A stretch of DNA of 64,000 bases, taken from assembly GCA_030734395.1 (NCBI GenBank), contig JAUZTG010000016.1:1302001-1366000 (forward strand), written 5' to 3'. Both the position numbers and the translations under genes were made by a program. Source of the stretch: Sarocladium kiliense. Its lineage: Eukaryota > Ascomycota > Sordariomycetes > Hypocreales > Sarocladiaceae. The notes beneath the pieces were generated by a model, which was not told the origin of the DNA, did no database searches, and saw nothing but the letters and a program-made list of their open reading frames with translations. Position 1 is the stretch's first letter, and each line of letters starts with the position of its first letter. Positions 34,589 to 47,509 of the stretch are shown here, in pieces.

Positions 34589-36174
34589 TCACTGCTTCTT
34601 ACGACTCTCCGTTGTAGCCTCAACTCTGGCAGCTGGTCGCATCATTGCTCGGAACAGAACCCAAAGGACCCATAAAAAGCCCAAGCCAACAGCGGCACCT
34701 GTTCCTGTCTCGATCCAAGATGCTGCACCTTCTTTCAGGACTGGTACCTTGATCTCGCTGACCAGGCGTTGCTGTCCTTGATGCCATGGCTGAGGGGTGA
34801 CATGCCAGAAGACAGTCTTATCATCAAACAGAGCATCGTAGCCGAGCTGCCTCCGGTCAAAAGGGTTGGTGTCGAATGAAGCATCGGCACTAGAGCTACA
34901 AGCCCAGAAAACGACCGGGTACGGCACTTCGACATCAACATGGCCTGAGCTCGACGGACGCAGATATCTCAGGTGAAGCGGTACTTCGGCCGTCCAAGAT
35001 TTCTTTCCCTGTGCGAGTTCAAGCAGAACGCTGGAGCCCCAGACGGGTGTAGTATAAGCCGGCGCCTCAAGATCAACCGGGAGAGTGGTGTGGCGAAGGG
35101 AGGTGAGGTTCTTGGATGCTAGGAAAAGGTCATCCCCCAGCTGGTATCTGTCGGCGAAGATGGTATTCGGCAGAGTCAGGTATGTGAACAGCTGGCAGCT
35201 TTCATCTTCGCTTCCAGGCTGCTTCACGGAGTCGAGTGAGAGCTGAAGGCTTGGGTGGAGCCCAGCAGGTGTCACGAACTTGGTCGAGAACGTGCCTGCT
35301 GCGACTCTGTGGCGAGCTGGAAAGGAGAAGAGAGTCGGGGATGGCTCCTTCGATTCTCCCAGGACGGTGATGAGGCCAGACACACCGACTTCATGTGGCT
35401 GCATGCTGGGAGGCACATCCTGTGCCATAACGCCGACCTCGGTTCTCCGCTGCGTAGACTGTGCGACATTGATGCTCTGTTGCGTCAAAGGCCACAGGGC
35501 CGTTACTTTGAGCTTGCTAGACGTCACATCCCATGAAATGTCGAGGCTAGATGCAGTTTGAAGAGAGCGCATACGGGAGTGGCAGATGGTGTCAAGTTCA
35601 GGGCAGAGGTCGCGAAGGGCGAAGAGGCTGAATTCTTGAAGGTCATCGAGTTGCTGGTAGTAATAGAAAGATTTTGTCTTTAGTGAAGATTCGGGCTCAC
35701 TCAGTGAGGTGTATGCCTGACGATTATTAGTGACATCTCTGCTACTATCTCGTTTCACGTACGCACCTCAACAGATGAACAGTCGATATTCCCAAAACGG
35801 CGCACATAGCCACAGAGTTCTGAGCTGTATCGAAAGTCAGCGTGGAGTTCTCGAAGATATGTAGGTGAGACTTACGGGTCATATTGACCGATGGCTTTGG
35901 GTGGAGTATACGAAATGTGAATCCCGGGCGTCATGCGCGAAGCAAAAGGCTCGAGAGTATCGTGTGCTGCAGTTGTTGTCCAACGAATATGCAGCTCATC
36001 TAAGCTTATAACGAGCTTCGACAAGTCGGACGGCAACTCATCCACTGTCAGTGTGAGCCTATCTTCCCTGACAGTATCAATAAGGGGCCCAAGAAGACCA
36101 GCCTCCTGCACATCGAGAGTCTGGGGATCAACCCCCGCCCCTCGAGGCTGCACGAAAGTGACTCTCTCGCGCAT
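34589..36174 (-). CDS. PBN1: PBN1/PIG-X, subunit of GPI mannosyltransferase I
   Basis: Three exons: 36174-35876, 35824-35767 and 35716-34589, giving 494 residues. Pbn1 is the ER partner that stabilises the mannosyltransferase Gpi14 (PIG-M), which adds the first mannose to GPI anchors. Family marks are the luminal beta-rich part ending in VPLHLRYLRPSSSGHVDVEVPYPVVFWAC and a single C-terminal membrane helix (GAAVGLGFLWVLWVLFRAMM, about 460-480) followed by a short basic cytosolic tail (ATTESRKKQ). The length agrees with fungal Pbn1 (about 450-520). The N-terminal exon opens MRERVTFVQPRGAGVDPQTL. The middle exon is only 58 bases but restores CGYVRRFGNIDC, so it is well supported. It is divergent from the caspase-like gene. 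Confidence 0.9.
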
Positions 36175-37127
36175 GATCTCTCTGTCTCTTTCAAGTACTC
36201 AGCTTTTAGACAGCAAAGCAAAGCACCTTTGGCTACCGAAGCACGTGGCACTCGGCGCCGATGAGCCAAGGGGTGTGGTTAAGCGCAGTTGACCTTGACA
36301 ATAATGGAGCTCGGCGATGAGTCGGCCAAACGGCAGGCTACCGAGAGGAAGAGGTGGGATGGAAGTCGGTGCCGGTCTCTTGACCGTTTCGAGGACTCGG
36401 TGCCGGGTTTAGGATGCCGGTGGTGGGTTGAGGATGGGTGTCGGAGCCGGATGCTGGTCAGGATGAAGCCACGGTGAAGCACTAATTACGAGTAGTCAAG
36501 GGAGAGGACGCGTCTTGGTAGAGGTACCTTTAGCGCGGAGCACTGGTGTGGGGGTACCTGAGCCGGACATGGGCTGACAAGAACCATCCTCTCGGTACAA
36601 CAACCTAAAGAAGAGGCAGAACCCCGTATCTACGTCCGTTGTTCATGGCCAGGCAGTCCAAGTGAAAAGGATCGGCCATCGACATGCAATAAACGGTCGC
36701 TCTCGTCCATGCTTTTCAAGCTGAACCCAAAGGGGACACCGGCGCTGTAAGGGCGCTAAGCCGCTTTGGGTACCGAGCCCAGCTTCGTAGCTGCCACCAT
36801 CGTCCCTCTCTCAGACGCACCTTTGACCGACTCCATCGCTGCCCGCATCTCTGGCCTGTTTTCTGACTCGTCTCGAATCTTATGAGACAGTCATTGACCC
36901 TCATCATCTTCGATCCTCGTCACTTTCGCTCATGGTCCCTTCTCCCTTGACAATGTGCTTCCTTGCTCGCCTTCACGACCTGGATGTGCCCTACCAGCCA
37001 ACCTAATCCATCGTCGACAACCCCACGTTGAGCTGCAGCGTCACTCATTCTGGCTGTTCTTCTCTGCGACTTGAGGACGCTGCAACTTCTCATCTTTCGA
37101 TAAAACCAGCCTAATTTGATCAAAACC
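36175..37127. promoter_or_regulatory. Divergent promoter of PBN1 and the caspase-like fusion gene
   Basis: 953 bases without a gene. The right part, 36,800-37,120, is CT-rich on the plus strand and fits the leader of the fusion gene. No specific binding site is recognised. Confidence 0.4.
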
Positions 37128-40100
37128 ATGGATAGCATGGAGCCATACGTTACTATCCGTGCGCGAGGTTCAGGGAATGAAACCGTAAGTCATGCCAAGG
37201 CTTTCTTGGAAGCTATTGCTCAGTCACGAGACACTCACAAGTCGGCAGGCCTCGAGTACTGCGAATCAAACTAGATCTGCCACACATGACACCAGTCGAA
37301 CCAGCTTCCACGTTAAGCATATCAGTCAATTCGCCCGAAGAGTGGAGGAGTCAGCAGCTCGGGCCTTCCCGAACCGTGGCCGAACGTCGCAACGATACAG
37401 CAAGGTTCAGTCCCTGCTGTTACACTGGGGCACGGATGACCTCTTTGTTCTTCCTGAGCTTGAAGATCTTGAGAAATGCTTCCGTGAGGACTATGCATTC
37501 GGTACCGATATCTGGGCTATACCATCTGAGAATGCCCATCTCGAGCTAATGATGAGACTTGGGCAGCTCATTAAAGAGCACGAATCTCCAGACACCCTGT
37601 TTGTGATTTATTACGGGGGTCATGCGAGGATAGATGACTCTAGACAAAGCACCTGGTGCGCGTACGTACACGAATTCTCCCCCTCCATGCTTAAATCTTG
37701 CTGACAAAACCTCACAGGACGCGAGAGACCGACTCACCATGGCTCCAGTAAGATATGCTCGCCTCAACCTTCTCAGAGTCGTTACTAAAAGCACTAGGTG
37801 GTCGGCCATCCAGACTTTGCTGGAGAGGTCAAAATCCGACGTGCTCATCCTCCTGGACTGCTGCGCAGGCGCAGCCAGTGCCACATTCCCCACAGGCAAT
37901 AGCATCACAGAGACTATCTCGGCGTCGAGTTGGGACGCTATTGCACCTGATCCAGGCCGGTATTCGTTCACGAACGCCTTGATAGAGGTCATGACAGAAT
38001 GGCGGCACCGGCCTTTCTCCGCAGCGATGCTCCACGCAGAGGTCCTGGCGCGGCTGAAGCATCCTCGACCCATCACAATCAATGGGAAACTATTCGAGGC
38101 TCGGTCGACACCAGTACATTTCATGATGACGTCGAATCACAAGGCTCCCAGCATAGAACTATCCCGGGTCGCCCCTGCGTCCAAGGCCCCCGAGCTTCGC
38201 CCGACTCTGGCACATTCCGAAAGCTATTCCACACCCCAGTCCCGAGACGCCGGCTTTGCCAATGATGATTCCCCCGCCGAGGCTCTCCGGAACGGTCTGG
38301 GAACGAATGAGCCGAATGAGGACACTCCTCATGTCATGATCTCTGTAGCTTTGGAAGAAGACCAGCGGTTGGACATAAACGCCTGGGAGCAATGGCTGGG
38401 AGCCTTCCCTGCACTAGCAAAATACGTCAAAGTTCAAGGTGTTTTCAAAAGCCACTCCACGTTGCTACTGGTTTCTATGCCGGTAATGATATGGGACTTG
38501 CTACCGGAAGATTATGCTACGTCTTTTGTCGCCTTTATCCGTTCAAACAACCTCACGTCGCAGAGGTCGTTACTCCCCCCAGCCATGATGGCTGTTCCTG
38601 TGAGTGAGGGCCAGCATGATGCGGTTGGCCAGGATACAGCATCATTCTACTCTCGTGTATCAGGTACCACAGTTACGCCAACGGTAAACACTGGTTTCAC
38701 GGAACGATTCGGAGCTGGCGCTCGCCAGCATCCAATCGCCGGCGATATGCGCCTCCTTAGAAGAGCCTTCCCCAGCAACTTACCATCTGGAATTTCGCAA
38801 GATATCGGATCACTACCGGGCGCTGCTCACCAGGGCTCCATGCGAAGTGTTCCATCGGCTGCATCACTTCCTCTCTTACAGGGGCAAGGCAGTCCACTAT
38901 CAACCGCTGCAGAGCCAGATATTTCACATAGGATGATCTTGAATCAACAGCAGCTCCAACGACGCACAACATTTGGAACAGACATCCCGGAGCCGAAAAG
39001 ATTTGCTCCACACGTCGAAAGGCGCCTGGAAGAATATTACCAGTATGAACAACTTCCAAACGATGCACAAAAGGCATTCTTTGCATCCAATTTGGGAGTT
39101 GAACCCTGGCATGTAGAAGTGTGGTTCCATCACCGCAGAGAGCGTGACATGGTTGCAAACAGGCTGGCTGCAATGAAGCTCAAGGATGTCCACCATCAAG
39201 TTGGAAATGGACCGCGGATGATTCTACCAACCGACCTTGATCAACTCCTTGCTATATCCTCGCCGAAGCAAACCATATTTTTCGATTTGAGATCTAGGCA
39301 AGAGTTCCAGCGGTCTCACATCTACGGCTCCGTCAACCTTCGAGTCCCACGTTCATTCCTACAGACTGCGCCGATTGATCTCATAGAGCGCGCGATACTT
39401 GATGAAGAAGGGCGAAAAACTTTCTCCAGATGGCGGAGTGCAAGATGCATCGTGTTCTATGGCAAAGGTCTCGAGCACTCATGGGATTGCCCAGCCGCAG
39501 AGATCCTCTTCGAGAGACTACAAGAGTCTGCCTGGTTTGGTCGTTGTTTCGTGCTCAAAGGGCATTACCGAGAGTTCAGCGTCACGTTCGACAAGTATAT
39601 TGTCGGCGCGAAGATGACGCCTGAAGCTCAGGCCTGGGTAGCGCAGCAACAAGAAGCCGAAGCGCGCCCGTCCTATCCCATTGAAAACCAGGAGCACTAT
39701 GCTGGTTGGTTGTCGCACGTGGAAACAGAAGACAGAACCCGACCCTTGGGGGATTCACCCACCAAGCGATCTGAATCGGCAGAAGTACTACTGCAGCAGG
39801 AGCAAGAGCTCGAGACGGAGTTCAAGACGAATAGCTATGAAGTATACAACAAGTTCCAGGAGCTGCACGATGGCGACCGACATCGCTCCCAAGAGAGCGA
39901 CATGAAGGCACAACTTGTTGAGCATCTGGACCGAGGGCTCACAAAGATGAGAGAAACACAGGCTTCGGCTCCCTCATCAACGCCGATGTATGAACCTGGA
40001 CATACCAAGGTGGCAGATGAGGGCTTCCTGGGTACGTCCCGCGACATGGATGACTATGTTGAAGTTGGACCGGCATCGGATGATGCGCCTCTATCAGCTC

Positions 40101-40198
40101 CAAGAGGTCGGTCGGGTCATCGGGTGGACACAGCTGGAGTTGAACAACCTGGAAGAGGTAGAGGCAGCATCCTCCACAAGGTATTCCGCCGCTCATAA
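37128..40198 (+). CDS. Caspase-like / homeodomain-like / rhodanese-like fusion protein
   Basis: Four exons: 37128-37184, 37249-37661, 37718-37747 and 37798-40198, giving 966 residues. Exon 3 is only 30 bases and restores TRETDSPWLQ. Residues about 75-280 are a C14 caspase-like domain with the dyad His in VIYYGGHA (H144) and Cys in LILLDCCAGA (C188 or C189 after D187). A globular middle part (WLGAFPALAKYVKVQGVF, LLVSMPVMIWDLLPEDYA) is not recognised. Residues about 565-625 resemble a homeodomain ending in VEVWFHHRRERD, where the usual invariant Asn is His. Residues about 650-770 look like a rhodanese fold (IFFDLRSRQEFQRSHIYGSV, then RCIVFYGKG) without the active-site Cys. The tail is Glu/Gln-rich with coiled-coil character. 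It may be a cell-death or signalling scaffold, by inference only. The two-domain claims after the caspase part rest on motif reading. Confidence 0.8.
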
Positions 40199-41559
40199 CT
40201 TATCGTAGATACTTAGCATCCATCCTCATTTGCTCCTCACCTTACCCTACGACTTGCATTGACAATGAAATCCTCCACCATATGCGTCAGATCAGCTTCT
40301 ACAGCATCCTGCGACATTCCCTCACCCCTTCAGTGGATCGCATGTGCCACGTTTCTTTGCCCGCCGATCAATCGCCTTTACCCAGAATGAAGCCCTGATC
40401 AGCCGAATTAGCAGTCCCTGGCGCATGCTTCGCCGTCATGGTCCCGTCCATCTCTCAAGGGCCGAAATAAGAACGAAAGAGACAGCTGTCAGTCCCGCGC
40501 CTGGTTAAATTAATACAGCTGTCTCCTCGTCTCCTATTCCACCCATTCTATCCCACCTATCGCCACTGACCATCCCGCCCCGCGCCGCCCCCCGCTGCCA
40601 ACTTGACCCCTCTGCTCTTCTCCATCTAATCATTGCTGACGGCTGCTGCTTTATTTTGATGAGGACGGGAGCAGGGTGTTGATCATTGCTTATTAGCCGC
40701 ATGAGGGGTTACGGATCTGAGGGGGGCATTCATATACCGGTCTTTGTTGGACTTTTGCCGGCAGTTGGAGAAATTGGGGAAAAGAAAGTCCCCTACACTC
40801 CCTTTCCTTCTCTCATTAATCCAATTCTTCCTATCCTTGATAAAGGCTCAATGTGAGTATATTGGCCACTCCTCTGCAAATTTCTCCTTCTGCCGCCAGG
40901 GACGAGTCTGGTGCGCCTGATCGACCCGTGGGGGCGGGTTCATCGTGCTTCTCATTAATGCCAGCCAGTCCATCGGGCTCGTGTGAGACATGCACGCCCC
41001 CTCCTTGTTGGCTATCTCTTCATTTATGCCAATTCATCTATCTCACGGCGGGTGAGTTTCTGGCATTTGCTCGGCTGTTACTCGTATCAAACGGGGGCTA
41101 AATTAGCCCGCTAGGCGGGAAACCGGCTCCGCGGACAGTCTCGGATGTGTTTGGCGGAGGACGACGACGACGACGAACAACAGCCGGGATGACGGTTTGT
41201 CACTCGTGGCGCTTGAGGAAATGAATCATGGCGGCAGGACGACGTTTCATCTGGAGGTGCGTAATACAGCCAGAGGTTTGTTGATAAGCGGCGGTTCTGT
41301 GTCGAAGGCTGAAACGAGCTTGATGCGATGCGCTGGGATCTAGACATCGCAAACTGACGTCGACTTGGCAGGTGGATGAGAAAGAATAATGATGAACCTC
41401 AGTATCTACAGACATGGACGGGGGGGGGTAAGGAGTCGTCACCTGCTAATTGGCTTACCCTGTTTAGAGCAATGCGTGTGAAGGAACTGCGATCGTACCC
41501 TGGAGGATCGCTTCTCGAATCGCAAGGATGACTTGGAACCTCGTCAGAGGACAGGGAAG

Positions 41560-41585
41560 CATGTTTGACTACCATGTTTGACTAC
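41560..41585. repeat. Tandem duplication of a 13-mer
   Basis: The unit CATGTTTGACTAC occurs twice head to tail. A second small duplication lies nearby at about 41,668-41,690 (GGTTCAAAACAGGGTTCAAAAC). Confidence 0.85.
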
Positions 41586-44500
41586 CACGAAAAGTTGTCA
41601 CTACAGACGTCTTTGTCATGATGACAGCTGCCGGGGGGATCGCTCATGATCAGCCCATTCTTCAACCAGGTTCAAAACAGGGTTCAAAACGATCCCCACC
41701 ATCACGATCGAGTGCCGATGCTTGGAATCCTTGCCACTGTCCTCGGATCATTGACTGGCATTGAGAGACATATCGTATCGGTCGCTTGTTGAAGCCCGAA
41801 AGGGGGAGTTGTGATGCTCCATGCTTCCATCAGACGACCGGTGGCGACTTGGTCAGGAAGTTGTCAGGCGATGGGAACAGGGGTTCAGGTCCCAGTTGCC
41901 TTATTGACGGTCGGTCGCCTGTCATCCATCATGCTTGCAGGGACCAGCTTGCGGACCTTGATCCGCTTTAATGATCCGTTCCAAAGCTTGAATGTTGTCG
42001 GTTCCCAAGTCCCTGATCATAGCGTCACCAACTTCCTGATCGAATCAGTTTCCTGGTCGAACAGGCCAAAATCAGTCTGTATGCAACTGCCGCGCCCCCT
42101 CCCCCTTTTCGACCTGTCAAACATTGAAGACGGCGCAGCAAGGGGCGAGACTCACAGCCCGCGTCTCGGGCCAATGTCTAACGAGACCAAATAGGAGGCT
42201 TAATAGGCTTGGTTTCGAGCCCCTCGCAAATGCTGTGCCGAAGAAGCAAAATGCTGAAACCCGGGGTTCGGAGGATATGCGCTTGTGCCTTAGGAACTCG
42301 GCGATAGACTATTGAGTCTGCGTCTTTTTTTTTTTAATTGTCTTGTATACGGAGTAGCCGGTTCAAAACATCGAGGACCTTTTGGGATGTCTCTTGTATC
42401 GTGTGGACCGATCAGGATCAATGCATTCGCCCAATTCACGATCTGACAACCCCCTTCCCCTTGTTCTATATGTCATGGGAGGATATATAAGATTCGCGAC
42501 CCATTACTCAAGACGCGCCCCCCTTGTCGTCTCCTCTGCCGCACCACCACCAACTTTAAATGCACATCGGTCCTGAGATCAGCTAACGGCAATAACAGCT
42601 GGCACATATTCCTTTTGACAGGATCCAGGGGTGTCGCAGGGAAGAAGAAGAAGCGGACCGCGGGAGTCATCAAGCAATGGTTAGTCATAAGGCGCAGCGC
42701 GTTCGCCGACTTCGTGAATATTTCCGCATTGGGCTGGGATGATCCTTGCCAGCTATATGAAATGATGCCTGACGGCGATGGAATGACGAACAGGGCTATC
42801 TGTTCTACTTCGAAGGCTACGACATGTGCGAGTGCAGATGAGGAGGAGCAGGGGGGATGGATACACATGTCAGAACACAACATGCGAAGAAAAGACAGAG
42901 TCTCTGCATGTGTCCTACGCTTGACGAGGCTTGGCCATGCATGCATGTGCTGCTTCACGTGAAGACAGGAGCCAAGTGTCCGGACCCCTATCAGGGCCCG
43001 TCTTACACACACCCACACGGACATCAGGTCCCGGCTCCGAGCTCAACAGCTGATCGGAGGCGTCGTCCACCCACACTGCTTACACAGAGGACCGCAGTGG
43101 TGACTGTGTCTAGTATCCAAAGGGCCGAAGTACATCGGCTGTGCGTCCAAAGGCAGCTTGCATGACGCGGATCGATCAGGTAACAAAACGTGGTATACCA
43201 CTTAGCCGGGATGGTCGCCATGTGGTCCGCCACAACGTGTGCTGGCCATCCACGGTCTCGTAATCACGACCGATATTGAGGACTGGCCCAATGAGATGTC
43301 AAGGCTATTCAAGAGTTGTGGTTCTCCTCACAAGTAAAGGGGACTTGACACCTACGAGAGCAAGAAGGGGCAGGAGGCTTAGTACGCCACAGCACTTTTG
43401 TCTTGCTCTGTAACCGGTTATCTTTACTTGCCGATGGCTGCAACAATGTTGAGAGCACCTTCCTGTCTGACAAAGTCCGGTTTAACGTGGCAGTATACGC
43501 TCAAAAGCTTGTTCTTAGTAGCATGGGATCGTTCACAGCCGGCAGCTCGCATCAATGAAGAATAGTCGCGTGTTGCTTTCGCAACCGGTAACGATATCGG
43601 GAAGCTATATCGCTCGGCTGAGGCAATATTCTTCTGCCGGCTTTTGGTTCCGGAGACGGGTGGCTGATCGCTTCCCTCGCAGCAGAGATGCATATCGCGG
43701 GGTGGCATTACCAGCATCCAGTTTCAGCTTTGGCGGAGAGGAGGTAAACTGCAACTTCGACGGCAAACAGGGAAGGGCTTGCTTGCTATGGAGACACCTC
43801 GCATTATCGTAAAGACGGTAAGGCTGATGAGATGTGCAAAGATGTACAGGCTGTAAGGTCCGGGTAATATCGAAACCTGGGGAAGGCTTGTCAGAGACAC
43901 CTGGTAATAGTAAACGTTCCCGATGAAGCATGGAAACGGGTGCTTCCGCGCTTCATGCGATCATGGTTCTTTTGAGACGAGATGGCGGACAACGTCGACC
44001 GCTTTGATCTGTCATCATGACCGAGATGGATTGTGAGACTCGGGGTCACCGACTGGAGCGATGCGAGTTGCATCTTGATGAGGTTCTCGACACCATCAGG
44101 GCTATAGCAGCATCCGACAACATCTTCTATGGCTAAAAGCATTCACATTCAAACTCCCGTCGCAAGATAAGTCTAGGTAGTCTCAATGCTGAACCACGTA
44201 CTATTACCCAACCTCGTACGTATCACAGGGAGTCGTTAAGGCGTCGAGATGACTGGAGCCGGGCACTCACCTGCGACAGCGCGGCATAGCTATACCACAT
44301 GCCGTGTACGTTGCGACTTGCCGTTGCCCAAAGCCGTCCAGTCAATGCAACGAATGCAACATGTTTTGACATCTACCTCGTGGCAGCTTTGCCAAACGAC
44401 GAAGCAATGCACATGCCTGTTGAGTGACTTCATGATAGCCCCGTAGCCTTCTAGAATGCCAGGGCAGGGAATGTGCATGAAGAAACACAAAGCATCACCA

Positions 44501-44950
44501 GAAGCTGCATTCACGAACTTTTGTGCCCAACTACCCTACCCAAGGCTAAATGCAAAGTCGGGTACCAGTAACGAACGTTTGCATCTCAACTGGGCATTAC
44601 TTCGCCAAGACAAACTGTCAAGACTTTCTGACCCCGGATTCAACGTTATGGCTCCCACACCGCGCGCTTACCCCCTGGCAACCTTTCATAACTACCCTTG
44701 TAAGGCCAAGCCTTGATTACAGCGCGCTGCCGCACAATGGGAGGAACCTGGGGGTGGGATCCGCCCGGCCATGAAAAGGACATTGCGGTCCCGAGGTAGG
44801 GGTGCAGATTAGCGATGCGGCACGATGCAGCTATCCCTGGTGAAAGAGATGAATCTTCGACAAGAGGCGTTGGGGGGGCAGCTGATGAGTGCCTCATTTG
44901 CTATATGTCAGGGTTTGGGCAATTAGCTGCGCCCTCCGAAACCCATTCCC

Positions 44951-44970
44951 CGGTCGGTCGGTCGGTCGGG
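44951..44970. repeat. GGTC tetranucleotide repeat
   Basis: Four GGTC units in CGGTCGGTCGGTCGGTCGGG, in the gene-poor region. Confidence 0.9.
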
Positions 44971-47477
44971 GGATCTGCTAGGTTCGCTTCATCTGCATAT
45001 GATTGCCTCGTCTGTGCGATGCCAACCAGTTCACATGCATTGTGTTATTACAACTACGTATACTTGCTTGTTTTAAGGCTCTATAGAGACAGCGATGTCT
45101 CTGCGAGCTGATTGCCTCAATTGGGTCTCGGTGACGAAGGCGTATTGTCCCTTCGAGATGGCTCGGAGAATATCTTCGAGTGTGTGCGATCGCCCCGGGC
45201 TGCTCTGTCTCGCCCGTGTCACAGGCATGGTGTAAAGGCGAGTGAGGATTGTGGCTTGAAGCACTTCGCGACCGTGACCAAAGGAGAGTTGTGTCTACGA
45301 GACTTGTCTGCATGGGTTTGAAGAGTTAGACAACCACTCAGCACCACAGACGCCACTCTTTGAGAAACGGAGTCATACAACGTCGCCATGTCTGTATGTG
45401 CTGCTGTGACAGGCGAGGATGAACCCATGATGAACTCATACTCGTCGTAGGGTGGCACCAAAATCGCACAAGCGTCCCACAGAATGTGTCAGTCGATTTT
45501 GGCAGATCCCATCGTTCTCCATTGACTTTCCCCGATGCAGGGGAGCACCGACGCTGAGGGCTTGATTGTCAGACCAGGGATCGTGACATGACATGGCACT
45601 GAATAAACTATAACTCATCTCCAATATCAGGACTCTCTGCCTGCAAGCAAGAAATCTTTGAGCAGGGGGGGGAGGCCACCGCGTGGTCGGCTGTGATACC
45701 ACGGCGGCTTTGCCCAGTATAGTCGAGCTTGCGAGAAGCTTGTAAGGGGCCCCTGCCAGTGGCTTTCGGCGGGCTGTCTGAGAAATGACTTGACTGGCTC
45801 ACGGAATGTATGACGGCTTGCCCCCCTCCGGTTCCTCGCCTAATCTATAGCGCCTGGGATCGAGCGGATCAGCGGAGTTGTCAGATGTCTGTTCTCTGGT
45901 GCCGACGCGGCACAAAGACACTCTTCAGGCATAGACCAAGAATTCAAGATGGTGCTCTGCTTCACCATAAACTATGGGTACCCATGGAAGGGGAGCCATT
46001 TCGTCGAAGGCTGACTTTGGCGCTGAGTAACCCATGGTAGCTAATGTATAGGGCCCTCACGACTGTCGCAAGTCAACAGGGGACAGTTCCCCGGTTTGGC
46101 CATCGTACGAGAGGAAACCTTGCGGGAAACCTTGATTGAAAAAAAAAGGAGGATCTAGTGGGCTGGCAAACAGCACAGTACACAATCACACACGCGTATT
46201 ATGCATTGGCACAAGAAGCACGTTGCACTGGATCAGCAGCATGCAACTTGGCGATATGTGTCCGAGCTGCCTCGTGGAGACCACGCGAGCGAACAAAAAT
46301 ACAGTGGCGACTTTCATCCATTTTCTCTCGTCCGAAAGAACTCGCGTCCGTCCTGGTTTGCCGTGGAGGAGGGCACAGGGAACCTGCCATGATTGGTCAT
46401 CGAGGAAAGGACATGACCGAGCGCATAACCGTGGTAGCGAGTCTTAAGCATCGTCTTAAGGGCCAGGATCTTGGGCCGCTGGATCGACACCCAGCCTGAT
46501 GAGGGCACAGACCAATGGCAGTTGTAAAAATCTCCGACATTGGATGAACGACCGGTACGAGAGGAGCATGGCCTACCTTGCAGCGTTGAAGTGTTGCGAG
46601 TAGGTTTCTTGACTGGGTCATTGTTGCCTCTTACTCACATGTTATGAACCTTGCCAGAGTGTTATAGCACCGGACATATCGACGGTGAGAATGGGCGGTG
46701 TGGAAAGGTAGGATGTTGGGCGCATACTCCGTCCTCCGTAGCGTGTTGAATCAAGAGTCGCCACGGAGCAACCTGAACAAGGACCAGGGCACCTATAGTT
46801 GAAGTAGACGCAGCTGGGTTTTGCACTTGTTTGCGTGTATCTGCACTCGAAAGTAAACTACTGCGGCAGGCCGCTAAGAAGCCAGTGCAGGTGACATTCA
46901 TGCGTGTCAGGTCCAGCATAGTTAGGCCGACCGAACATCATATCCCGTTGCGGCCTATCAAGGGAGCTAGACGGCCCGTGGGGAATCTTCGAAGGTGACG
47001 GGTCCGTTTCAGGGTGATAGATTTGGTGGAAGACGCTTCAGAGGGGGCGGGCTTTTTCAAGGATTCCCTGGCACGTTGGCTTCACCAGAGCAGCTAGTCC
47101 GGTGAAGACAAGGGGATCCAAGGTTGTAGTAGTCAGAACCATCGACCACGGACATGGGATTCGGCAGTTCAGCATCACGGCAAGATGACTTAACCTGCAG
47201 CTCTGTTCTGAGCACGAGAGGAGGATCGAGGTAGGTTTCCAACAAGCCCCAGGTCTGTGCACTGCAGAGAGAGCGGGCCCCAAGAGAATAACCCACAGTT
47301 ACTAGTGGTGAACCATAGATCTAACCACAGCACATATGCTGGGCAACTTGTGTTGATATGCAGCCAGCCGTCAGCAAATTATCATCTTCGGTACGCCTTG
47401 ATGGGCGAACCAAAGTCTCAAAGGGTGTATCCATGCAATCATCAACGCACAACCGCGTCCCGAGAGCGGCTGAAGCG

Positions 47478-47509
47478 TGCACACACACACTCACTCACTC
47501 ACACACTCA
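47478..47509. repeat. CA / CTCA simple repeat
   Basis: A run of CA dinucleotides passes into TCAC tetramers and back to CA, about 30 bases in all. Confidence 0.85.

Noticed and set aside
37634..37797. Read-through start of the long frame of the caspase-like gene
   Set aside because: Its first 55 residues are intron sequence; the spliced path through 37718-37747 restores conserved residues and both phases.
42473..43024. Minus-strand frame of 183 residues in the gene-poor block
   Set aside because: Composition is random, there are no motifs or splice partners, and it overlaps an equally long plus-strand frame.
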